This document shows, piece after piece, positions 54,601-64,000 of a stretch of DNA of 64,000 nt. The translations under genes were made by a program, and so were the position numbers. The DNA is from Sitta carolinensis. Taxonomy: Eukaryota > Chordata > Aves > Passeriformes > Sittidae. The stretch spans positions 32,397,870-32,461,869 of the forward strand of contig JAVUNC010000006.1 in assembly GCA_032173965.1 (NCBI GenBank). Reading direction: 5' to 3'. Below the pieces are notes generated by a model. The model saw only the letters and a program-made list of their open reading frames with translations. It made no database searches and was not told the origin of the DNA. Position 1 is the stretch's first letter. Each line of letters begins with the position of its first letter.

Positions 54601-57600
54601 CAAATATTTATTGTTTTGCACCTTAGGTCCAGTAAGTTTGACTTTCATTCTTCTTCATCCTTGCAAGAGATCTAAGTTTTTGCTACCTACTTTCTCTGTA
54701 GCATTTGTGACTTTACACACTTCTATCGTATCGCCACCCCAATAAACTTAAGTAATTTCAAAGTACCTTTTCCACTGACTGCTTCCATGTATGAAAGTTC
54801 CAAATATCCTTGTCTTTCCCCACCTTCCATGCACTTTCTCCAGTATTCTTTTGCCTTTCCCTTTTGAATTCTGATGCATCCTGCTAAAGACAGGGTAGCC
54901 AAAACAGCCTCAGGGATTCACAATGTAGGAACACTGTGCATTTACAAAGTGGGACAATGAGCACTGTCGTTGTGTTCTCCTGACCCCAAGTTCACAGTTG
55001 CTCTTTAGAATACTGTGAAGCCCAGAGCGGATACTTTCAGAGGAGAAATCACAGTGAGTCCCAGTTCTATTTCCTAAGAAGTTTTTGAGCTTGCTTAAGG
55101 AGCACAGCTCCAGAAACAATTCCTTGAGACAATTCCTTGTGAGTATTTTCTCTCCACTGTACAAATGAAAAATGGTTCTAAATTTTTCATAAAAATGAAA
55201 CTACAACCATTTTAAGTCAGTCCAGAAATGCATTTTGGCCACAGTGCTGGCTCTCTGACAGTGGCTTGTGAAGGCTTAGGGAAAGAACCAGGTGTTATAC
55301 TGTAATATTGTCTGTACATATTTTCCATATCTGTGGCTTGGGAACTTCTTGGCCAGGAGGTTCCATTTGTTTTTGTTCTCTCAGTCCCCAGGGGACCTTT
55401 TCTCTGTTCACATCCACAATGATTTTTTAATACCTTTTATTCCAGCCATGTTTTAAACTGCAAGAAGAACTCATCCTTATCCTTGAAGACCCTGGTCATA
55501 AGGAAAAGCAGGTTTCTGACCTGTTTTCAAAACTCCAGACTTGTTCATCTGATCACCATAATAGCCATTGGCTATTATGAAAATTATCATTGCATATACT
55601 TTGAAAAGGACCTTTTTCTAATATAGTCTCCTTTTGTTTTTGTCTGTCCATGTGTAGAAACCCAAAGGGGATTGCAGCTCATGAAAACTCTCCAACCCAG
55701 CTCAAAACTAGCAGCCTCAGGGTGCTTGGAAATGATGGGAAGGTGCACAGATCTCCATGGGTTACTCAGCCTTCTGCTGCCATTACTCTACTGTTATCAC
55801 TACCCAGCAAGCCAGATGAAAGCTACTCCTACTGCCTGCTCAAGTCACAGTCACACCTCCAGGCTGCAGTATAGACACACACTCTGTCTGAGAGTCCTAC
55901 TCTATATGAGTTCTTCCAGTTTTAATAAATTTACTGTGAAATATTAAAAACTGGCATATACATTTTTTTTGCAAAAAGAAGCAAAAGTTGGAATCTGAAT
56001 TTAAGACTGTAATGCAACAAGTGGACATGAAGATTTATGGACTTAACAAACACATACAACTTTTGAGACATGCCTAGCAGACATCATGCTTTTAAAATGT
56101 CACAGTTCATGTAGTTGTCACTTCAAACACTAAGGAAGTTGGCACTCCCCAAGTGCCAGCAAGCTCTGACTGGACAGTAATAAGACTCAGATGTCTAAAA
56201 TTAAAAACTGTCCAAGAAAATGTATAACTTCTTAAAGACCTCATTCTGCATGTTTTATACCACACTCCACTTTGCAAAGAAATGGTTGTCTGATCAGCTA
56301 AATAAAAATGAGATGTTTCCACTGTACCTTCAGCAGAGGAAACAAAGCTGTTTGTAATGGAACAGCTTGCATGGGCAGTGCTATGAGCACTACTGATTGA
56401 AAAATGTCTTCTCCTATGAGGTTTGCTTGCCTTTCCCTGGCAGATGTCTAATCAATGATTCTGAAATGTGTTTTACACTGTGACCCATCTGAACATCACT
56501 GAAGAATAGGATGCATTTTACTTCTGCATTTATCAAAAGCCTCATTTCAGTTCATAAGTCAGTTTTTCTTTCTGTTACAGTATTTTAGTAATGTCAGCTT
56601 GGAAACCTCATTGAACCTCTGTTTCAGCAAGCAAGGTACCCTGACCTAATTGAGACCTCTGGTACAAAAAGGCAAAGCTTTGGAAACCTGCTGCCTTTCT
56701 CCTCTTAACAGCAGCAGACAGACAGCCCTACAGAAGTAAATTTCTCCTGCTGAAATGCTCCATTGATAAATGAGCCTTTTCTTCTGGTTCTTCAGAAAGT
56801 TAAAATAAATACTAAAATCCATAATACAAGAGCACTTCTATGAATTCCAAGCAGACTTCACTCTTCAAAGAAACATGTTTGTGTTGTTTGAGAACTTAAA
56901 CATACAAATTTTCTGGTGAGCTGAGGCAGGAGAATTCTGGAGTGAATTTATTCCATACTAACAGGATATTCTGCTGGTTCAGAGCATTAAATAATCATAG
57001 ATCAGATGTCTTAAATGTTATTTTCCATATACCTGGGTGTAGTTTTACGGCCAGCTGTTGCCTCCTCATCATCCTAGAGACATACTAGAGACATACTGGG
57101 TTGTATTGGATTTTCCTGTCCTTTTGCTTCGTGTTTCCTTGGGTCAGTCAGATCAGTTCCCTCACCCAATGGCCTCACCTCCTGGGTCCTGCTGTGGAGG
57201 GACAGGTACACTTGGCTGAGCACAGAGGAAAGAACAGTTCATGCCCTTTCAGATGGAGGTTCAAAATCACATTTTTCAGACTTCTGATGCAGATGTTGGA
57301 CACTAATTAGTGCACTGACTACCTTGTTCCACTGAATTCCTTGTATCCCTCGATGCCTCCAGTCACACTTCCAAGCCAAAGGTTTCCATTGGGTATGGTG
57401 GGATTTTACGCTTTGACTTAATTAAAGCACATAACAGAAGCACAACTAAGTCTCATCTATAAACTTGGAACCATGCTAGAAACACATTAAGATGAACGGT
57501 TCTGTTGTAGTTTCCTCTTTTTTTCTATGAAGAGTTTTTTTGGTGAGGCAAATGGAAATAAAATGGAAAGGAAAAGATATATTCTTCCCTATGGAGATGA

Positions 57601-59329
57601 AGAAGAAAAATAAGAAAGGCCATTAAAATCCTAGTACTAAATAAAAAAGACAAGGAATAATTCCTTCACTGCCACCATGGGACACAGCAAAAATAAGTGT
57701 TGTCTCTCAATATTTGTCAAGTTTCTTTTCTTGTCTCCCCTTCAAGAACTGAAGACACAACAAGAACGGTGATGCCAATGTACTTCTCAAGTTTACTCTT
57801 CTCCATTCTTTCCTCTGCCAAAGTGCCTGGCTCGTTGAAAAAGACTTTTAGTTCATGAAAAGTTCAAGGATTACTTACTTGTACATGGAAAGACTGAAAT
57901 AAGAGATTTTAATTAAATTCCAGACTTATTATTTAGTTAGAGTATTGTCACAACAGACAATTGTTTTTGGAGAATTTGGGGGGTTTTAACATGCAGCACA
58001 AATCTAAGCAGGTAAAAAAGAAACTTCAAGAAAATGAGAAAAGGAGGAATCTCCAGTCTTTGGGTTATCAGATCCTTTTTGCTCAGAGTTTGTAGCAGGC
58101 ATGTGGTGGGATACAATGTGGTGCAGTGATTTTTGAACTATACTATGCAAATGATGTCTTTGCCTTCCCTGGAGGAGCTACCAGCAGAGTCCATCATAGG
58201 CCTTTTAACAGCTCTCCAGTGTTTAGAGCCACTTTTCTCAGACTGAGCCCCACTGTTGGATCTTGAGAACACAGGTGCCAAAAACGTGAATTCTCCATGT
58301 GTGACTACATGTGCTGCATGTCCTTCTCCTTCCAGTCCATGTGTATCACAAGTCTCCTGCTTCCAGCCTGGCTGATTAGGTGTGTGGCTAGAGCTGACCA
58401 GCTAGGTGGGACGATTTCTTTAATAACTCCACTGGGAAGACTAAACTATTTCCCTAGCTGTGTCCAATGAGCTGGCCGTGTATTTGACACCCTCTCTTTA
58501 CAAGGAGATGACAGGCCAAAATATTTGGTATGGGGTGTATGGGATGGATGGATTACGCAGAAATTTGGAGATGGAATAAGCGAGATATTTAAGAGAGGTA
58601 CAAGTGTGTAGGTTGAAACACTTAGATTAAAGGCCTATGAAAGATTTGAGTAATTTTATTCTTGTACTGCCCCAGATACCAACAAAAGAGTATAATGAAA
58701 GAGTGTTTCATTGAGAGTGCTTTGGGTCCCCACAGACCAAAGGGATTTTGAAGCTGACTTGAGGTAAGAAGAAAGACTTTGGAGGGGCAAGAGGTGTCTT
58801 GCATCCCAATGGGCCTTGTGGTGTCATGAGAAGTTTTCTGGAGGATCTGAAGTCTCTTCTGACAGCCCATGGGTATTCATGTTGGCTGGAATGCTGGATA
58901 GGCCATGGAGAATGTTTGCACTGGTATGTCCCAGCACTGAGTTTTGTGCTCACATCAGCCCCACAAAGGGATAACAAAACAAGCTGCTTCTCACCAAAGC
59001 TTTGCTCTTTGGCTGAAGGAATTAATAAGAAAGACACGGAGAAGGAAGGACAAATGGCCAGTGTGGTGTCAGCAGGCTGCATGGTGACAGCTCCCCCCTG
59101 GGATGCCACACGTGTGCCTGGACAGGTCTAGCAGGGGACTTGGCCCTGTTACCCTCTGTTCACATTGCTGCTGTCACATGTTTCTCTTGAGACTAGAAAA
59201 AGTCTGTGATTTCTCTGATTTGTCCATTAAACTGTTCCATGACCCCTTTAGTGTCCCAAAGGTGTCTAGCAGTTCTTGGTCCTGCTTCACTAGGTGGAGA
59301 GGCTGTAGCTCTTGCTGGACATGCTTACT
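54601..59329. other. Intergenic DNA
   Basis: No supported gene. Open frames on both strands (for example 58708-59109) overlap each other and show no domain or splice context. Confidence 0.7.
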
Positions 59330-59790
59330 GAAATTAATTCACACTGTTTTGAGTTGTGAAGCTCTACCGTAATTAAAAACATAGATTTATGGACAGGACA
59401 TGCTTACACAGTGTATTGGAAATAGCTTTCTCCTTGTAGAAATATATATTAAAAAATATAAAAATGTTGATCTGTCAAAAAAGTGATTGAAGCAGCAGCT
59501 AACTATTATTTTTCATGGTAAAGAAGTGCTCATTTGCCACTGACCATCTTCTCTTGATGTAATTATCCCCAATTAGGCTAAAAGTGCCAGAATTACAATA
59601 TAGTGTCTGCAAATTGAGCTTTACAATGGGTAGATAATTATAGAGCAAGAAAATAGTATGTCTGGAAGGGTGTTAACTGAAGAGCAAGGGGCCATGTAAA
59701 TAAAGTTGACAATGATATTGAAAGGCAAGAAAAAGACACTACTGGATAATAGCATTATTTACATGCAACCAGAGCTTGTCACAAGTAATG
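59330..59790. other. Candidate conserved non-coding (enhancer) block
   Basis: AT-rich, repeat-free stretch with homeodomain-type words (attaatt near 59335, gtaattatcc and caattagg near 59560-59578, ataattat near 59634), a TALE-like ctgtcaa near 59473, and an octamer-like atttacatgcaa near 59757. It lies about 23 kb past DICER1. No reading frame. Inference only. Confidence 0.35.
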
Positions 59791-60049
59791 AGAAATAAGA
59801 GGAAAGCCCTGCCCTTGGGTGCCGGGCACACCATGGAACCTCTTTGCCTCAAGAATGCCTACATAGAAGCTTAACTTTTTTCTGTGCTGCACAATGCAGA
59901 AAATTGGAAACTGCATCTTCTGACTGGGCCTAAAACATAGTCACAGTGTCAGTTCCCAAATATCAGCTCTCCAGGCAAATTCCTCTTCAGAAGTCAGTCA
60001 TCCCCAGAGTAAAGTGGGAAGGGGAACATGGGGCATAAGGAAATGTTGA

Positions 60050-60705
60050 GGTTTTTGTAGCAGCCATGTGTTTTGGGTGGTTGTAGAGGACCAAAAAGGA
60101 AAATAATTCAGCCCTGGAAAGGAAAAATTCAATCCGGGAGAGACACTCCCCTGAGCCCAAAGGCGGAAGGGCCGTCTGCCATAAGGTCTCTGTAAGCACA
60201 AGTTCATATGTTGAACCTTATTGGTTGTTGTATTTGGTGCCACTCAAAGTGGCTTGGTTCAGCCCTGTTCAACCCCCTGTTGCCATATATGTACCCCCCT
60301 AGAATGTTCTCCCCATTCCTGAGCCCCACTGGTCCCAGTTTGCCCAGTACTCCACGCCTTGTTCCGCCCCTGCTAACCCGTTGGTCAGCGGCTGGCTGCC
60401 CCTCCTCTACACCAGTCTTACCTGCCCCCATTGGCCCTTGACCCTCAGAGCCACCCCCTCGTTCCCATATAAAATCCCATGTGCTTCCCTCCATCTTTGT
60501 CTTTTTCACTGCGTTTCCATTTGGTCAGTGAAGTGCTCTTGGATCTCTGCACTGAGACCCGTCTTTTTGCCTTTATCATCGGCCACCTTAAACGCGTCTG
60601 TCGAATTCTGCACCTGCGGGTCGCTCGCAAGGCTCACTGAAGCTGGCAGTGCATCAGGTGGTGATGGAACTCTGAAGAGCTAACCACAAGAACCAGCTAC
60701 ACCAG
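60050..60705 (+). mobile_element. Probable solo LTR of an endogenous retrovirus
   Basis: A GC- and CpG-rich island in AT-rich DNA with LTR promoter layout: pyrimidine-rich U3, inverted CCAAT word (attgg, about 60430), TATA box tataaaa (60468-60474), then a leader-like segment with several CpG. Possible ends are tgtag near 60057 and ctaca near 60695, a TG...CA inverted pair, but no convincing target duplication was found, so the limits are uncertain. No gag, pol or env frame flanks it. The class is not determined. It could instead be an unrelated CpG-rich promoter. Confidence 0.55.
60468..60474 (+). promoter_or_regulatory. TATA box of the putative LTR
   Basis: tataaaa preceded by GC-rich sequence and a CCAAT-type word about 40 bp upstream. 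Transcription would begin near 60500. The + strand orientation is taken from this box. Confidence 0.5.
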
Positions 60706-62394
60706 GTACTACTCTGGCCTTCCCTTCATCATCAAATAGTGCTTATAGGAAGGTTAGACAAAACTTCCATCAATTTCCACGGTTTTCACCAGACGCATTT
60801 ATGGCTTCAGAAGGTCTTCAGCCTCTTTTATAATAAAGTATTAATATTTTTGTATATTAATATGCAAAATATTAAATTGAAGCAGGAATTCCTGCATCTT
60901 TCACCAACTTAAACTAACAGCTTCTGCAAGCCGCTTGTAGCTTGCCTATATATGAGCCTGCTCTGTCCATTTTTTGAAGTGGTTTAACATTTAACTGTAC
61001 ATACACAAACTTTCTCTCCTATGGCCTGTCTTGACCAGAAGTTATGGCTACTGCAGCTCTATTAATTATTTGAAATGTAGATTAGCACAGATAACACATT
61101 GTGCTAACACAACCCCATTGCTTTCAGTCTGCTCTGAGCATGGGCAGAGCAAGGCAATGTTTGCCTTGAAAACACTGTGTAAGTGTTCTTTCCCTAAATT
61201 GAAAGGAAGGCTTGTACAGCATCCAGCAGAAGGTCCTGCTCTGAGACAAGGTCTTTTATCTGCCCTGAAAAATAAACAAGAATCTTATCCATAGCTAATA
61301 AATATCTACAGGATTTGGCCCATAGAAATGATAAATCGGTTAGGTCTGTCAGATTATGAAGTGCACATAAGATTTCTCAATTTTTTTTCTGACTGTGGAT
61401 GTACATTGATGGAGACACGATGTCAAAAACTACCCAGTATCATGATATCCAGTATATTGCATAATGCCCCACTGTTGTGGTAGGGGAAAAAAAAAATGCC
61501 TAAGCAACCAATATTCCTTAACCTCTGAATGAAAAAATGTAAATTTCTAGATGTCATGGTGACACAGAAAACTTTGGAACTGGAAGCAAGCTCATTATTC
61601 AGGGTTGAAGAGCAAGAGAACAGGCAGCATTTGCCCTGCACTTTTAAGCAGATGAAACACACAGATTATTTTTAAATCACTGTGCAAATTTTGTGAGGAT
61701 TCAGTGCTGTTTCTACACAGAAAGGACACATCCTGTTGTTTATTCCTCCGTCCTGGGCTCATGTTGTCTCCCTGTAACTTCCTAGCAAACGCTTTGACAT
61801 GGGGAAAGTAACTTTGCTCCTTTTTTAATTTTTTTTTTTTTTTAATGCAGTGTATTATCTGGGAATAAGAGGGAAGAAGAGATTGTGTCAGGAACCAGCA
61901 GATGCCCCGTGGTTTGCCAGTAGCCAGCACAATGTGTGTTGGTGAGAACATCACCTACAGATGCCTCAGTAGTATCCCACGTAGCATCTTCTTGTGTTTA
62001 ACATCCTGTGTGAGAAAAGCTCTGCCACTCCCCTTAAGAGTCATTTGCCTGCTGAGTAAGTCTCATACTGACAGTTTGGAGGAAAATTGCAGTTACCCAG
62101 TTCATCCCATTAAAGCTGTTTTCCATCAGAGCAGTCATTGCTCAGCTGTAACCAAGGTTGCTGTTTGCACTGTTGGTGAAATATTGCCTGTAAGTGTATG
62201 TGGCAGTGTGGTAGTGAAACCACTGCCTGGATCACCTGGTTCAGCCCAGGGAGTACTTTCAGCACCCTTCCCACTGTCCTAGACATCTCCCCACTTCTCC
62301 CCACAGTTCTTCACAATCTCCTTTCACTTCCTGCCCCCAACTGCAATGCCAAGGCTGCCCATATAGCCTGTTTCAGCTTGAAAAGTGTTAATGG
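60706..62394. other. Intergenic DNA
   Basis: No supported gene or repeat except a T run at about 61826-61842. Confidence 0.7.
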
Positions 62395-62645
62395 TTGCAG
62401 AAAACTGAAAGGGAGAAGATTTAAATATACTAGGAAGAAATTCTTTACTATGAGGGTGGTCAGAAACTGGCACAGGTTGCCCAGAGAAGCTGTGGATGCC
62501 CCGTCCCTGGAAGTGTCAAGGCCCAGGCTGGACAGGGCTTGGAGCAGCTTGGTCTTGTGGTAACTGTCCCTGCCCATGGCCAGGAGGTTGGAACTAGATG
62601 ACCCCAAAGGTGCTTCCAACCCAGACCAATATATTATTCCATGAC
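62395..62645 (+). mobile_element. CR1 LINE 3' end
   Basis: Contains gaagaaattctttactatga, cacaggttgcccagagaagc, tggatgccccgtccctggaa, gttggaactagatgacccca and a terminal attattccatgac, the standard CR1 3' tail on the + strand. 5'-truncated. Confidence 0.88.
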
Positions 62646-64000
62646 AAGAGCAAAGTTTGAACACGAGTTTCCACCTGGGGAATGTACAAATACAGCCTAC
62701 CACAGCTGTGCTGCACTGAATACCTTCCAGCCTTTCCCTCTAATCGGGTTTCAGATCTCCATCTCAGGATACGTAAATACTTTGAATCTGGCTTTAACTG
62801 AAGAAAGCTCCTCATACCCATCTATTTTCTCTGAAACAGGCCATATTCTTCCCGACTCACTCATGCTGAGGTAATACAGCTGAGTATCCTGGTCCCATGC
62901 TGACCCATACTGGCTCTCACAGTATTTCATGAACTCTTCCCAGACACTTCCTCTCCCTCTGCCCCTGTGTTGCTCTGTGCATCAACCCTGCAGCAAGGAC
63001 AAGCAGCAATGCAGGGACTGTGCCCTCCAGCCCCACACACTGCGTCTCTCCAGACCTCCTACATCTCAAGCTAGGCAGGAGGGTTCTGCCATGGGGGTCA
63101 TTTTCTTCTCCTATTACTTTGCTGTTGCCTCTTTGTCCTTGCCTGCCCATGGCTGGGGCTGGAGCCTCTTCCCAGCCTCCTGAGAAGCCTTGCATTGGTG
63201 GGGCAGCTCTCCCAGTGTGCTTTTTGGTAGGAGACCTTGAACACTGTACAGCAGTGTTGTTCCTGGTAGTTTTATGCAGATGTGAGCTAAGATTAGGGGG
63301 GTGCCTAAAATTTAAAAGCAACATTTAAGGTAACTGCAGGTCTGGAATGAGCCAGGATCTCAGAGATTTCAAGATTTCACATTGATACCACCTGGTGATG
63401 CAGCCAGCAACAAAGTCCTTTTCAGGTCCAGCCCTTCAAGACACTTTGCTTAATACCCTTCAAAAACTGACTAGATCATGCATTAAAATGGAATGATCTA
63501 GTCTTGACCTGGCATCTTACTCAGATGTCTGAGTGCTTCCTTCCCGTATCAACCATTCTTGCATGACCTGGGGGAGTCAGTCATATAGGCATTGTAAAAC
63601 AATCCCCTTGGGAGTCTGTCTTCTTTTCCAGGAACTTAAATACTTAAGGCTCTGGCCTTGTTGTACCTTGTTGCTCTGGTGCTTGTTGGCACCTTATCAA
63701 GTCTTTAGTTCTTCATATTTAGTCTTTTTCTAGGGGTACCCAGAATTTGGGAGTACAGAAGTTGGTGTCTCTGCAAATTCTCTGACCAAACAAGCTGGTT
63801 ACCAAACACACGGAGTAAGTACAAGAAAATTAGCAACCTAATAGTGCAGCTCCTTTATGGCCTCTTAATGTGTCCTTTCATTTCCATCCATTTGGAAAGA
63901 ACCTGAATAAATGGCAAAAATTAGTACCTGTGGAGTCACTAGGCCAAACACACTCCTGGTGTAAGGCCAATGAAGTTACACTTGGGACAAGTTTAGCTCA
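62646..64000. other. Intergenic DNA to window end
   Basis: No supported gene. Open frames at 62917-63328 on both strands are mutually overlapping and show no family features. Confidence 0.7.

Noticed and set aside
60050..60705. The LTR-like region as the promoter of a downstream host gene
   Set aside because: No exon or recognised coding frame follows within the remaining 3.3 kb.
62917..63328. 135-codon - strand frame and opposite + frames
   Set aside because: Mutually overlapping frames in GC-richer DNA with no recognised protein similarity.

Overview
The window is vertebrate nuclear DNA, almost certainly avian. It is AT-rich, with classic GT/AG introns, compact introns and several CR1-type LINE fragments. 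No Alu, L1 or MIR-type mammalian repeats were recognised. One gene is present on the + strand: DICER1, which begins in an intron before position 273 and stops at 31780. The exons were placed by joining the open frames through splice sites. All 22 exon phases close without a frameshift, giving 1730 codons plus TGA. By comparison with the 1922-residue human protein (recalled, not searched) this covers roughly residue 192 to the C-terminus. Using human exon numbering, the window holds exons 6 to 27. The promoter, start codon, Walker A and DECH box lie to the left of the window.

Layout: 273-9412 codes the helicase (end of HEL1, HEL2i, HEL2). 9511-12503 codes the linker and DUF283. 16078-19132 codes the platform and PAZ. 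19455-19832 codes the connector. 20124-26474 codes RNase IIIa with its long internal insertion. 28528-31167 codes RNase IIIb, and 31265-31780 the dsRNA-binding domain. All acidic catalytic residues expected in both RNase III domains are present, so the gene looks functional. A 3' UTR of about 4.65 kb follows (31781 to about 36440), with miR-103/107 and let-7 seed matches and a final AATAAA at 36416.

From about 36440 to 64000 I find no protein-coding gene. This is intergenic DNA with a broken CR1 retrotransposon (about 37462-39380, - strand), five shorter CR1 pieces, one older CR1/L3-like tail, a poly(A) tract, and a probable solo LTR of an endogenous retrovirus (about 60050-60705). Two stretches (about 45190-46520 and 59330-59790) look like conserved non-coding developmental elements. 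In tetrapods the next gene on this side of DICER1 is usually the homeobox gene GSC, so distal enhancers are plausible here; that is inference.

No wholly new biological system is visible. The best leads are a GC-AG intron, let-7 and miR-103/107 matches that would let Dicer products control Dicer, an antisense retroviral protease relic in an intron, the LTR, and the candidate enhancers.
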